In this document: one piece after another, positions 34,767 through 44,002 of the stretch | Numbering within the stretch: the first letter of the stretch is position 1 | Layout: each line of letters starts with the position of its first letter | DNA from: an uncultured Bacteroidaceae bacterium | GTDB lineage: Bacteria; Bacteroidota; Bacteroidia; Bacteroidales; Bacteroidaceae | Assembly (NCBI GenBank): GCA_944320965.1 | Contig: CALUJO010000009.1 | Location: 1 to 64,000, forward strand | Reading direction: 5' to 3' | Length of the DNA: 64,000 nucleotides | Translations under genes and position numbers: made by a program | The notes under the pieces: model-generated | The model's database searches: none | What the model was told of the DNA's origin: nothing | The model's input: only the letters and a program-made list of their open reading frames with translations

Positions 34767-35330
34767 ATGCTAAACAATACTAAAATAACAAACAGATTGA
34801 GAACTTTATTTGTCGGCATTCTGTTTATTTTTTCTGTTTCGAATGTTTATTCACAACATCTTTCCATTAAAACTAATGGACTTATGCTTGGTGCTGGTTT
34901 ACCGAATCTTGGCGTGGAGTTGGTGACAAGTAAAAAAACATCGTTAGAGTTGTCTGCTTTTGCAGGTTATCATCCTTATAAGATAGATTTTGTGACAATG
35001 GGCCTTATTCCTGAATTCAAGTATTGGTTCAGCGGTAGGGCTATGGCACGTTCTTATGTCGGTGTATCGTTGCTTGCAAATTCTTATAATCTGAAATGGA
35101 AAGAACGCAGGTATGAAGGTGATGCTTTAGGACTTGGTGTTACTTTTGGATATTCTATTCCTCTTTCTCCTCATTGGAATCTGGATTTCAGTGCCGGTCT
35201 TGGAGGAGTATATTTCCGACAGAAGGATTATGATGCTGCGGAAGTCAATACCAGTTATTTTGCCAATAACAAAGGAATAAAGTTTATGCCTACCAAACTT
35301 GCAATATCAATTGCTTATATAATTAAATAA
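34767..35330 (+). CDS. DUF3575 family outer membrane protein (operon 2)
   Basis: This is a 187-residue protein. After a signal peptide (VSNVYSQ) comes LSIKTNGLMLGAGLPNLGVE, the DUF3575 signature. ELSAFAGYHPYKIDFVTMGL and PEFKYWFSGRAMARSYVGVS align strand by strand with 27509-28069, and the end TKLAISIAYIIK matches as well. Unlike its paralog it directly follows gene 1, with no fimbrillin genes between. Function unknown. Confidence 0.87.
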   Translation: MLNNTKITNRLRTLFVGILFIFSVSNVYSQHLSIKTNGLMLGAGLPNLGVELVTSKKTSLELSAFAGYHPYKIDFVTMGLIPEFKYWFSGRAMARSYVGVSLLANSYNLKWKERRYEGDALGLGVTFGYSIPLSPHWNLDFSAGLGGVYFRQKDYDAAEVNTSYFANNKGIKFMPTKLAISIAYIIK

Positions 35331-35346
35331 TCTATATTCTTGAATT

Positions 35347-37701
35347 ATGAACAGTAAGGTTAAGTTTTCATATGTTAAGGTATTATTGCTGTTTATTATA
35401 GTATTATATTCAGCATCTGTTTTTTCGCAGGCTCCTAAGTTAGTTATAGGTTATATATATAATAAGGAAGAGTTTGAGAAGAATAAGAAAAAGAATGTAC
35501 CGCTGGACCCTAGTGAGGTGACCGTTTTCCTTTTTAATACGGTTGCTGAGGCGCAGGAAGTGTATAAAAAGTTCAAGAATAATGAGTATTCGGATGACTT
35601 TCTGATGATAAATACCGTATCTCCGGATTATGAAGGTTATTATGAAGCAAGACTTCCGGATAATGGAGCATTAGTTATCAGATATGGACTCGGAGAACCG
35701 GTATTGGAAAAAATAGAAGGCAGAAGTAAAATCATTACTTATGTGGAAGGGGGTATTACATTGGAAGGTGTGTCAATTATAGGTAACTATACACAAGTAA
35801 CATCAACTCCTCCCGTTCCAGAACAGTATGGAAATCTTATTTTTATAAAGAATGCCAATGTTGTCTTGCCTATTTATAAGGGAAAAACGAATGCCAGAAT
35901 GATGGTTGTTCCTTATGTATATAATCATAATACCGGTGATACTGTTCATTTTAGAAAGCCAAGACTTTATTATGGTGAAGAATTCTATGATACTCAGGAA
36001 CGTTATATGGGGTATGACCAAAACAGGGATTCTTTGTATAAATTTGCAAGCAAAGAGATTCTGGACAATAAGAAAAATATTTATTACTGGAATGATACGG
36101 TAGTTCTTCCAAATGCTAAGGATAATTTTCAGGTTTTGGGAAAAGTATATCTTCAGGATTATGCAGGGATTTATGATATAATGGATCTTACTTTGTCATC
36201 ACGTTATGCACGTAAACCTTTGAAATTCTTGGAGTATTCGGTTGGAGCGTATTCGCTTGATCCTTATCAGTATGAAGAAAAAGCTAAAAAGAAGCTTATA
36301 GTCGGATCTGAAGATGTTTCATTCAAGTTTGAGGTTGGCAAGTCTGAATTGGATATGTCTGATCCTGTAAATATGGAAGAAGTTGAAAGACTTAGGCAAA
36401 AGCTTATGGGATTGGTCAATAACTTTGATTCCAAACTTAAGGAGCTGCGCGTTACCAGTATTTCTTCTCCAGACGGTCCTTATACGTTAAACAGAGATTT
36501 GTCTATAAAACGTTTGAAATATGCGGAAAAACTGATTTTCAGCATGATACCTGCTGACAGAATGCGTATGGTATATACATATACAGAAAATCCGGCAAGA
36601 GTAGCAACTTGGAGTGAGTTTGTTGATGTGTTAAGGAAAGAACTTGAAGTTGCTTCTGATAATAAAGCTTTGAAAGATTCATTGACACAGGCAATAACCG
36701 GAATAGAGGAAATTATTGAAAAATATCCCAAAAGCCATGACATGCAGTCTGCTAAAATATCAGGATTGCCTTTATATCGTTCGTTTATTGTAAATTATCT
36801 TCCAAAACTCCGTTCAATGAAGTGTGAGTATAAGGCAGAGGAGTTCAGAGAATTGACGCCTGACGAAATTTATGAAAAATATATGAGTGATGAAGATTAC
36901 CGTACAGGAAAGAAAAATATGGAATTGTATGAGTATTGGAATCTTTTTAATATTGTCAAGGATAAAAAGGAACTAGAAAATCTGTATAGGTTGGCATATG
37001 ATTATTCTGTCAGAATCAACCCTAAGAAAAAACCATGGATCTTGGCTGCAAACAATCTTGCAGAATCCTATATCAAAAGGGATACGTTTGATACAAATAT
37101 CTTGATGCCCCTAATAGATACAAAAGTGGCTTCTTGTAATCAGGTAAGAACTGTTGGTGGTGCGGTTGAATATATAAATATGGAAGAAATTGTTGCAAAT
37201 CAGCTGATAATGTATGTTAAGACTGATGATTTTGCAAACGCCAGCATTATGGCTCAGATATTGCCAAAGTCAGAAAAGTACAATGAACTTGTTGCTTTTG
37301 CATATTGTCTTGGCGGATATTATAGAATAACCGGTAACTTGACACCGGAAGAAAAGGTAAAACGTATGGAATATTTTAATCTTGTCCGTAACTCTACGCC
37401 TTTGAATAATGTTGTGATGTGTCTTGCAATGAATAATGAAACATATGACAGTCAGGCATTACAGGCATTGGATAAGATGCCTCAGGATGATGCCAAAGTT
37501 CAATATTTGAAAGCTGTTGCTTATGGCAGACGCGGTGAGGCTGGGTTTAATGATGCAATGATGGCATTGAAGACATGTTTCCTGTTGGATAAAGAATATA
37601 TTCCAATAGCTAAAACAGACGGTGACATACCAGAAGATCTGTATGAAACAGCATATGAATTGTATCAGTTGGACTATGAATTGATGCAGATGAATAACTA
37701 A
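35347..37701 (+). CDS. Large periplasmic protein with an internal OmpA-like domain (operon 2)
   Basis: This is a 784-residue paralog of 28145-30568. The signal peptide is LLFIIVLYSASVFSQ. Shared landmarks are TPPVPEQYGNLIFIKNANVV, DNFQVLGKVYLQDYAG, the OmpA-like block (SFKFEVGKSELDMSD; TSISSPDGPYTLNRDLSIKR), NHDMQSAR-like SHDMQSAKISGLP, and the helical C-terminus ending in DGDIPEDLYETAYELYQLD. Such continuous similarity shows gene duplication rather than convergent domain use. It is probably periplasmic, with the OmpA-like block able to contact peptidoglycan. Confidence 0.75.
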   Translation: MNSKVKFSYVKVLLLFIIVLYSASVFSQAPKLVIGYIYNKEEFEKNKKKNVPLDPSEVTVFLFNTVAEAQEVYKKFKNNEYSDDFLMINTVSPDYEGYYEARLPDNGALVIRYGLGEPVLEKIEGRSKIITYVEGGITLEGVSIIGNYTQVTSTPPVPEQYGNLIFIKNANVVLPIYKGKTNARMMVVPYVYNHNTGDTVHFRKPRLYYGEEFYDTQERYMGYDQNRDSLYKFASKEILDNKKNIYYWNDTVVLPNAKDNFQVLGKVYLQDYAGIYDIMDLTLSSRYARKPLKFLEYSVGAYSLDPYQYEEKAKKKLIVGSEDVSFKFEVGKSELDMSDPVNMEEVERLRQKLMGLVNNFDSKLKELRVTSISSPDGPYTLNRDLSIKRLKYAEKLIFSMIPADRMRMVYTYTENPARVATWSEFVDVLRKELEVASDNKALKDSLTQAITGIEEIIEKYPKSHDMQSAKISGLPLYRSFIVNYLPKLRSMKCEYKAEEFRELTPDEIYEKYMSDEDYRTGKKNMELYEYWNLFNIVKDKKELENLYRLAYDYSVRINPKKKPWILAANNLAESYIKRDTFDTNILMPLIDTKVASCNQVRTVGGAVEYINMEEIVANQLIMYVKTDDFANASIMAQILPKSEKYNELVAFAYCLGGYYRITGNLTPEEKVKRMEYFNLVRNSTPLNNVVMCLAMNNETYDSQALQALDKMPQDDAKVQYLKAVAYGRRGEAGFNDAMMALKTCFLLDKEYIPIAKTDGDIPEDLYETAYELYQLDYELMQMNN

Positions 37702-37727
37702 TTAATGGAAAGTAGAAATATTAAAAT

Positions 37728-40694
37728 ATGAAGAGAGTTATTTTCACCATATCTGGTTTGTTTTTCTTGTTTTTGAACACAATCTATTCTCAAGAAATAC
37801 AACCCAACGATGAAATGGTAATATATTCAGAAGAGTCTGATATGCCAAGGCGCATAGGATATAACCCATTGAATTATTTTGAGCAGGAAAGATATAGACC
37901 GGATCATTCCCTGTTTTCAAATAATCATTTTACAGATAATATGTCAATCGGGTTATATGGGGGAATTGATGGAATCTTTCAACGAGAGGGATCTTTCTTT
38001 CTTGCCGGCCCGCGTTTAGGTATATATGTTTCAAAATTCTTTTCACCGGTTTCCGGATTGGAACTGTCTGCTTCAATGGCAAGAAACAAAAATAAATTTT
38101 CTGATTATAATTTAAGATCATATAATATTTCAGCAGATTATGATTTCAATCTGACTTCTTTTATATCAGATTACAATCCGTATAAAAGATTTCAGGTTAT
38201 ATCTAGTCAAGGAGTCGGAGTGAATTTTTCAAAATACATAAATGATAATGAAACTTCTTTTGATCTTCATTGGGGACTGAAATTCAAGTTCGTTACCAGG
38301 TCGCAAGTGAATTTTTTTGTTGAGCCACGTCTTTCACTCTATACTGACCAAATAGACTTTTCTGAAAAAAGAAATTGGAGAAGATATGATATTGGTTATG
38401 GAACATTACTGGGTATAGACTATTCCTTTGGAAACAGTTTGATAGGTTCAGGAGAAACCGTTAAATATACAGGATGGAATGGTTTGTTTGTTGGTTTTGC
38501 AGGTGGTGTTCAGGCCTCTCTTAATGGAATAACAGATGAAATATCTTTGAAGAGAGCACTTGGACCTTCTCTTTCAATAACTGTTGGTAAGTGGTTCTCT
38601 TCTTTTGCCGGAATGAAAGCGTCAATGTTTGGTTCTGCAAATTCGTGGACTACTGATAATTATAGTGAGAGTTTTCCTTATCTTAGTCAAGCGGCTTATT
38701 GGGGAGGCCGTTTTGAGGCAATGTTCAATCTTTTCGGGTTTTCAGAACGTTCTCGCATTTCTCCATTTTCTATAGAACCAAGTGGTGGTATTGAATATGG
38801 CTTGGCTTTCAAACAGGCAAATGACCCACGTAAGAAGTCTTATTTGGGAGCAACAGCTGCTGTACAGTTTAAATACAGGCTTTATCCTGATCTTGCATTT
38901 TATATAGAACCTAGATATTCGTTTGTTCCTTTCAGAAATACAAATTCAAGATTTGAAACAGTAACAAAAGACAAACTTGTTTCCGTTAATTTTGGTATTG
39001 AGGCTGTTAACTTGGGGCGTGGAACAGGAAAGTCTGCTATTTTACCGCGTGAAATAGATGAATTTACTCCACATTTTACATTCTCAAGCGGTATTGGTGG
39101 GGCTGTTGTTGTGCAACAGAGACATTTTATTAATCGTGCTATAAGTCATATGGCAAATATTGGCGTTGGCTATTGGTTTAATTCAGTATCAGGACTGCGT
39201 CTTGACGGAAATATGGGAACAGCAATTTCACGTATGCCTAATGATCTTGCACAAGTTAATGTTTCTTCTTCGTTGAATTATACTCTTAATATAGTAAATC
39301 TTCTTGCAGGTTATGACAATGAAAGAAGATGGGATGCAGAAGTGTTCCTTGGTCCATTGTTCGGATATGTAGCCAAGACAGGACATCCATTAAAGCTTAA
39401 TTATGGAATGCAGGCTGGTGGACGATTGTCTTATAAAGTCTCAGGAAATTTTGATTTTTATGCTGAACCACGTATGCATGCATATGCAAAACGATTGTTC
39501 CCAGACAATACAGGTGCAATTGCTATTGCAAATCTTAATTTTGGTGCAACATATCATTTTGCTTATCGTGGTATGCGCCCGGCTGGAATTAAGAGCAGTA
39601 ACGGTTTCCTTGACAATACTTTCTTTGGCGTCTCTATGGGAGCAGTTAATACGTGGGAGAATTTCAGATCTAATCATCCTTCAAAAAAAGTATTAAATGC
39701 AACGGGAGCCGAGTATTCTGTATATCTTGGTAAATGGCTTACTCCATATATCGGATTGAAGGCTTCTTTGCTTGGTAATTTCTACTCTCATGGAATAAGT
39801 ACTATAGAAAATAAACCTGATAAGGTTACGGCTTATGCCGGTGCTGGACTTGAAATGATGTTTAACCCTTTCCGTATTGGAGAACATGGCAGAACGTTTA
39901 AGGTTGAACTTGTTCCTATGGCTGGTATACGGGCAAATCAGATATTCAGACAGACAGGTAAAAAAGATTTGTTAGAAGGACAGGTGACTTCGTTTACAAT
40001 GGCAATGCAGATAAGATACAATGTTGCAGACAATATGGCTGTTGTTCTTGAACCACGTTGGACACGAGCTCCATATAATGAGGGCTTGACAAGGGTACGT
40101 GAAGATATGCTGGCACTCAATTTGGGAGTTGAATTGGTTCACCGTCATGATAAAAATCACAAGAGTATATCTGTGCAACGAAAAGGATATAAAAGATATG
40201 GATTTGTTTCACTTAATGGAGGGCTGAACTCTCAGCTTGTGGCTGAAAGATATAATGGAATGAAGTTAGGATATGGTTTTGAACTATATGCAGGATACTC
40301 ACTCACCCCGTCATCTGCATTCCGTATCGGATATGACATATGTATGTTGCCACCACGTTCTTCAGTAGTTGAAAAACCTGAGTTCCATGGACATAATATA
40401 TCTGTCAATTATCTGCTTGATATGAGTAATTTTGTTGCAGGTTATAATCCGGAACGTAAGGTTGGCTTTAGTTTATTTGCCGGACCTGTGTTCTCAAACC
40501 AGGGAAAAGGTGATTTACGGGTATTTAGAATAGGAGGTGAGTTTGGTGCCTTAGGATATGTAAATCTTACTGATAAACTTGTTTTGAATCTACAACCTAA
40601 AGGCAGGGTATTCTTGCCTTCGTCTAAAAAAGCTGAAACAAATTTCCGTCAGTTGATATTTGATTTTACAGCTGGATTTACATATAAGTTTTAA
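37728..40694 (+). CDS. Five-module tandem outer membrane beta-barrel-like protein (operon 2)
   Basis: This is a 988-residue paralog of 30580-33633 with the same A-B-A-B-A order. The signal peptide is TISGLFFLFLNTIYSQ. B-type landmarks occur twice: ALGPSLSITVGKWF with YIEPRYSFVPF, and AEYSVYLGKWLTPYIGLKAS with VLEPRWTRAPY. A-type landmarks occur three times, for example GYWFNSVSGLRLDG, EPRMHAYAKRLFPDN and IANLNFGATYHF. It ends in TYKF, again a terminal aromatic. Conservation between the two copies is strongest in A2 and B2. The role as channel, scaffold or secretion pore is open. Confidence 0.75.
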   Translation: MKRVIFTISGLFFLFLNTIYSQEIQPNDEMVIYSEESDMPRRIGYNPLNYFEQERYRPDHSLFSNNHFTDNMSIGLYGGIDGIFQREGSFFLAGPRLGIYVSKFFSPVSGLELSASMARNKNKFSDYNLRSYNISADYDFNLTSFISDYNPYKRFQVISSQGVGVNFSKYINDNETSFDLHWGLKFKFVTRSQVNFFVEPRLSLYTDQIDFSEKRNWRRYDIGYGTLLGIDYSFGNSLIGSGETVKYTGWNGLFVGFAGGVQASLNGITDEISLKRALGPSLSITVGKWFSSFAGMKASMFGSANSWTTDNYSESFPYLSQAAYWGGRFEAMFNLFGFSERSRISPFSIEPSGGIEYGLAFKQANDPRKKSYLGATAAVQFKYRLYPDLAFYIEPRYSFVPFRNTNSRFETVTKDKLVSVNFGIEAVNLGRGTGKSAILPREIDEFTPHFTFSSGIGGAVVVQQRHFINRAISHMANIGVGYWFNSVSGLRLDGNMGTAISRMPNDLAQVNVSSSLNYTLNIVNLLAGYDNERRWDAEVFLGPLFGYVAKTGHPLKLNYGMQAGGRLSYKVSGNFDFYAEPRMHAYAKRLFPDNTGAIAIANLNFGATYHFAYRGMRPAGIKSSNGFLDNTFFGVSMGAVNTWENFRSNHPSKKVLNATGAEYSVYLGKWLTPYIGLKASLLGNFYSHGISTIENKPDKVTAYAGAGLEMMFNPFRIGEHGRTFKVELVPMAGIRANQIFRQTGKKDLLEGQVTSFTMAMQIRYNVADNMAVVLEPRWTRAPYNEGLTRVREDMLALNLGVELVHRHDKNHKSISVQRKGYKRYGFVSLNGGLNSQLVAERYNGMKLGYGFELYAGYSLTPSSAFRIGYDICMLPPRSSVVEKPEFHGHNISVNYLLDMSNFVAGYNPERKVGFSLFAGPVFSNQGKGDLRVFRIGGEFGALGYVNLTDKLVLNLQPKGRVFLPSSKKAETNFRQLIFDFTAGFTYKF

Positions 40695-40763
40695 ATCACC
40701 TGATTATTTGGATTATAGATGAGATTTTTGTTGCAGAATATTTTTTATGTGAGATTAAAACTG

Positions 40764-40771
40764 TATATTTG
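40764..40771 (+). promoter_or_regulatory. -7 element for the HU-like gene
   Basis: TATATTTG followed by C matches TAnnTTTG, 49 bp upstream of the ATG at 40821. No clear -33 element at standard spacing. Confidence 0.6.
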
Positions 40772-40820
40772 CACTCCGAATTGAAAAATATTAGTATAAC
40801 ATATCAGAATTATTAAGAAG

Positions 40821-41096
40821 ATGACAAAAGCAGATATTGTAAATGAGATTAGCAAAAGCACCGGCATACCAAAAGCTGATGCTTTGAGGATTGTTGAGGC
40901 TTTTATGGATATTATAAAGACTTCATTGTCAAATGAAGAAAATGTATATCTACGTGGGTTTGGTAGTTTTATAGTAAAGAAGAGAGCTCAGAAGACTGCA
41001 AGAAATATCTCAAAGAAGACCACAATAATAATTCCTGCACACAATATACCGGCTTTTAAACCGGCAAAGACTTTCAATTTATCGGTAAAGAAATAA
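40821..41096 (+). CDS. HU/IHF family DNA-binding protein
   Basis: This is a 91-residue histone-like protein. The dimerisation helices are MTKADIVNEISKSTGIPKAD and LRIVEAFMDIIKTSL. The beta-arm carries GFGSFIVKKRAQKTARN and the DNA-intercalating proline region IPAHNIPAFKPAKTF. It binds and bends DNA as a dimer in the nucleoid. It is followed at 33 bp by a tiny ribosomal-type gene. Confidence 0.94.
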   Translation: MTKADIVNEISKSTGIPKADALRIVEAFMDIIKTSLSNEENVYLRGFGSFIVKKRAQKTARNISKKTTIIIPAHNIPAFKPAKTFNLSVKK

Positions 41097-41129
41097 TTCA
41101 CTAATTAACAACTTATAAAACTTAAGATT

Positions 41130-41222
41130 ATGCCTAGCGGAAAGAAGAGAAAAAGACATAAAATGTCAACTCACAAGCGTAAAAAAAGACTAAGAAAGAA
41201 CAGACATAAAAGCAAAAAGTAA
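41130..41222 (+). CDS. Thirty-residue basic protein, bS22/mS38-like (AURKAIP1/COX24 domain)
   Basis: The ATG at 41130 opens a 30-codon frame ending at TAA 41220-41222. The product begins MPSGKKRKRHKMSTHKRKKR and is almost all Lys, Arg and His. This matches the very short Bacteroidetes proteins annotated with the AURKAIP1/COX24 domain, related to mitochondrial mS38 and mycobacterial bS22 of the small ribosomal subunit. It is too small for usual ORF cut-offs but its position before a terminator and between HU and RNase G supports it. Confidence 0.85.
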   Translation: MPSGKKRKRHKMSTHKRKKRLRKNRHKSKK

Positions 41223-41249
41223 TTCTTAGTCTGCTTGACGGAATTTGAT

Positions 41250-41294
41250 AGAACAAACTTTCTCTCGCGGAGTGGGGGTAAAGTTTGTTCTTTT
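41250..41294 (+). terminator. Terminator after the bS22-like gene
   Basis: AGAACAAACTTT (41250-41261) pairs perfectly with AAAGTTTGTTCT (41280-41291), a 12-bp stem with an 18-base loop, followed by TTT. RNase G begins 37 bp later, so this may act as an attenuator for it. Confidence 0.85.
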
Positions 41295-41330
41295 GTTTGA
41301 TAATGGTATTAATAAAAAATTTAAATACAG

Positions 41331-42902
41331 GTGACAAGCGAATTGTTTTTGGATGTCCAGCCCAATGAAGTTTCCATTGCCTTGCTGGAAGATAAAAATT
41401 TGGTAGAGTTGCAGAAAGAGAACTTGGACAGTTCATTTTCTGTAGGTAACGTGTATTTAGGTAAGATAAAGAAATTAATGCCCGGATTGAATGCATGCTT
41501 CGTTGATGTTGGATACGAAAAGGATGCATTTTTGCATTATCAGGATTTAGGGGTACAGTTCAATACTCAGGCCAAGTATCTTAAGCAGGTCTTGAGTGAT
41601 CGTAAGACTCTTGCACCTATATCAAAAGCTCCAAGTTTACCGGATATACCAAAGGAGGGTACATTGTCGGATCTTGTAAAGGTTGGACAGGAAGTTCTTG
41701 TTCAGATTGTTAAAGAGCCGATTTCAACAAAAGGGCCACGACTGACATCTGAAATTTCGATTGCCGGACGCTATCTTGTACTTATTCCTTTTGGTGAGAA
41801 GGTTTCTGTATCACAGAAAATAAAGTCAAACGAGGAAAGAACCCGCCTTAAACAGCTGATTCAGAGTATAAAGCCGGCAAGGATGGGGATTATTGTTCGT
41901 ACTGTTGCAGAAGGTAAACGTGTTGCGGAACTTGATAATGAGCTGAAGGTCTTGATGAAATACTGGGAAGACTGTATTTTGAAGGTACAGAAATCATCAG
42001 TTCTTCCTGTTATGGTACACGAAGAGACGAGCCGTACGGTTGCAATGCTTCGAGATCTTTTTAATCCGTCATTTGAGAACATTTACATAAACAATAAGGA
42101 TACATATGAAGAAATAAAGAATTATGTATCGCTTATTGCTCCAGAAAAACAGGATATTGTGAAATTGTATGAAGGACGAGTGCCTATTTTTGACAATTTC
42201 TCAATTACAAAACAGATAAAGTCTTTGTTCGGTAGAACGGTATCTTACAGAAATGGAGCTTACCTTATTATTGAACAGACCGAAGCCATGCACGTTGTTG
42301 ATGTCAATAGTGGAAACAGATCAAAACAGAACAACGGACAGGAAGAGAATGCGCTTGACGTAAATATTGCGGCTGCTGATGAACTTGCACGCCAATTGAG
42401 GCTCAGGGATATTGGAGGTATCATTGTAGTTGATTTCATAGATATGAATGAGGCCGAGAACCGTCAGAAACTTTATGAACGTATGTGCCAGAATATGCAG
42501 CAGGATAGGGCAAAGCACAATATTCTTCCTTTAAGTAAGTTTGGACTTATGCAGATTACGCGCCAGAGGGTGCGTCCGGCATTGAGTATTGACACATCAG
42601 AAGACTGTCCTACGTGTCATGGTAAGGGAACAATTCCACCATCAATTTTGTTTACTGATATGTTGGAGAACAAAATAGACTATTTGGTCAATAAACTTTC
42701 AATAAAGAAGTTCTCCGTACATTTGCATCCTTATGTTGCAGCGTATGTCAATAAAGGAGTCGTATCGCTGAAAAGAAAGTGGCAATTGAAGTATGGTTTC
42801 AGTATAGATATTGTTCCTAATCAGAGTCTTGCCTATCTTGAATACCGGTTCTATAGATCTGGTGAAGAAATAGATATGAAAGAGGAGTATGAAATAAGAT
42901 AA
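41331..42902 (+). CDS. rng: Ribonuclease G/E family protein
   Basis: This is a 523-residue RNase G-type endoribonuclease that cuts single-stranded AU-rich RNA in rRNA and mRNA processing. It starts at a GTG (41331: MTSELFLDVQPNEVSIALLE). The S1 region is GNVYLGKIKKLMPGLNACFV; the catalytic magnesium-binding acids are in HVVDVNSGNRS and GGIIVVDFIDMNEAENR; the zinc-link is CPTCHGKGT. It lacks the long C-terminal scaffold of RNase E. The leader contains the strong hairpin of the preceding terminator. Confidence 0.95.
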   Translation: MTSELFLDVQPNEVSIALLEDKNLVELQKENLDSSFSVGNVYLGKIKKLMPGLNACFVDVGYEKDAFLHYQDLGVQFNTQAKYLKQVLSDRKTLAPISKAPSLPDIPKEGTLSDLVKVGQEVLVQIVKEPISTKGPRLTSEISIAGRYLVLIPFGEKVSVSQKIKSNEERTRLKQLIQSIKPARMGIIVRTVAEGKRVAELDNELKVLMKYWEDCILKVQKSSVLPVMVHEETSRTVAMLRDLFNPSFENIYINNKDTYEEIKNYVSLIAPEKQDIVKLYEGRVPIFDNFSITKQIKSLFGRTVSYRNGAYLIIEQTEAMHVVDVNSGNRSKQNNGQEENALDVNIAAADELARQLRLRDIGGIIVVDFIDMNEAENRQKLYERMCQNMQQDRAKHNILPLSKFGLMQITRQRVRPALSIDTSEDCPTCHGKGTIPPSILFTDMLENKIDYLVNKLSIKKFSVHLHPYVAAYVNKGVVSLKRKWQLKYGFSIDIVPNQSLAYLEYRFYRSGEEIDMKEEYEIR

Positions 42903-42927
42903 TTTATTGTTTGTTTAAAAGTTTAAG

Positions 42928-43698
42928 ATGATTATGGTTAAAAATTTTGTATTAGCAGTTGCGGTTCTTGCAGGACTTGCTTCATGCACAACTTCAAAGA
43001 AAAGTGTTGAACCGACAGCTTTTCAGGGCGAATGGAATATAGTTGAAATGAACGGTGAAGATCTTTCTTTCGGAGAAGTTTTGCCTTATGTTTCTTTCAA
43101 TGTTGCAGAAAGCCGTTTTTCAGGAAATGCCGGATGTAATATGCTAAACGGACAGTTTGACTTGAATACTAAGGATGGTAAGATTTCATTCGGTCCTGTA
43201 GCTGCAACAAGAATGTATTGTCCGGATATGGAACTTGAAACATCACTTATAAATGCTATTGAAAATATTTTCGGTTTTGAAGTATCTCTTACAGAAAATA
43301 CAGTGGATTCAATTCTGTTGAAAGGTGAAAATGGACAGAAAATATTAAAGCTTATGAAGCGCAGTGAACTTGACGGTCATTGGAATATTGTAGCATTGAA
43401 TGACTCTGCGGTAGTTACAAGTGAAAAAATTCCTTTTATGGATTTCCGCTCAAACTCTGGACGTGTTTTCGGTTGCTTTGGATGCAATTCATATAATTCT
43501 TCTGTAGAAATTGATGAGGCTGCCGGTAAGATTAAGTTCGGAAATGGTGCAATGACCATGATGATGTGTCCAGATATGGATTTGGAAAGAAATATAGGAG
43601 CTGCAGTTTCAGAAGTTGAGAATTTCAGTATAAAGGAAGATGGAACGTTGATACTTTCTAATTCAAAAGGTAAGGCTTTGTTGAAATTGGAAAGATAA
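42928..43698 (+). CDS. Lipoprotein with two META/HslJ domains
   Basis: This is a 256-residue protein with lipobox LAVLAGLASCTTSK. Two META domains follow: residues of about 33-140 (FQGEWNIVEMNGEDLSFGE; GNAGCNMLNGQFDL; TRMYCPDMELE) and about 148-255 (LDGHWNIVALNDSAVV; FGCFGCNSYNSSVEI; MMMCPDMDLE). The repeated G-C-N and C-P-D-M motifs show internal duplication. META/HslJ proteins are outer-membrane- or periplasm-linked stress proteins of unclear activity. An ATG two codons downstream (42934) is an equally good start. Confidence 0.9.
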   Translation: MIMVKNFVLAVAVLAGLASCTTSKKSVEPTAFQGEWNIVEMNGEDLSFGEVLPYVSFNVAESRFSGNAGCNMLNGQFDLNTKDGKISFGPVAATRMYCPDMELETSLINAIENIFGFEVSLTENTVDSILLKGENGQKILKLMKRSELDGHWNIVALNDSAVVTSEKIPFMDFRSNSGRVFGCFGCNSYNSSVEIDEAAGKIKFGNGAMTMMMCPDMDLERNIGAAVSEVENFSIKEDGTLILSNSKGKALLKLER

Positions 43699-43722
43699 GA
43701 ACTTGTTTTTAATATCCATAGA

Positions 43723-43858
43723 CGGAATTAAATAAGCGTATATTTGAATCTGGAAATGACTTGTCATTCTGCTGAAAAATGTAGAATGTATTTGACTGAA
43801 ACCTTAAATGTTTTTGGTAAATATGTAGAACGATTTTGACCGAAACATTCAATGTTTT
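43723..43858. repeat. Intergenic array of four 22-bp units (copy 3) with linked block
   Basis: Positions 43774-43858 repeat 19823-19907 at 80 of 85 positions and in the same orientation, with unit cores at 43788, 43810, 43832 and 43854. Just before it, 43723-43745 (CGGAATTAAAT...TATATTT) repeats the block at 19660-19682 with two differences. The spacing between block and array is 28 bp here and about 140 bp in copy 2. It lies between convergent genes (META lipoprotein and thrA). Confidence 0.8.
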
Positions 43859-43952
43859 ATGAGTGCAGGATTATGCTATATGGTTATTAATTTGTATTTA
43901 TATGGATTGGGGCATACAGATAACCTGAACTAAGATTAATTTATAGAAGTTT

Positions 43953-43997
43953 AAAGCGGATGTGTCAAATTGATGTTGTTTGATACATCCGCTTTTT
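43953..43997. terminator. Terminator between the META gene and thrA
   Basis: AAAGCGGATGTGTCAAA (43953-43969) pairs with TTTGATACATCCGCTTT (43979-43995) with one G/U-type mismatch, followed by a T-run. It immediately follows the thrA stop on the minus strand and also serves the plus strand. Confidence 0.85.
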
Positions 43998-44002
43998 TTG
44001 TT

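Noticed and set aside
41134..41529. 131-codon minus-strand ORF over the bS22-like gene and the rng start
   Set aside because: It runs opposite to a terminator and two supported genes and ends in Phe/Tyr-rich sequence that is the complement of Lys codons.
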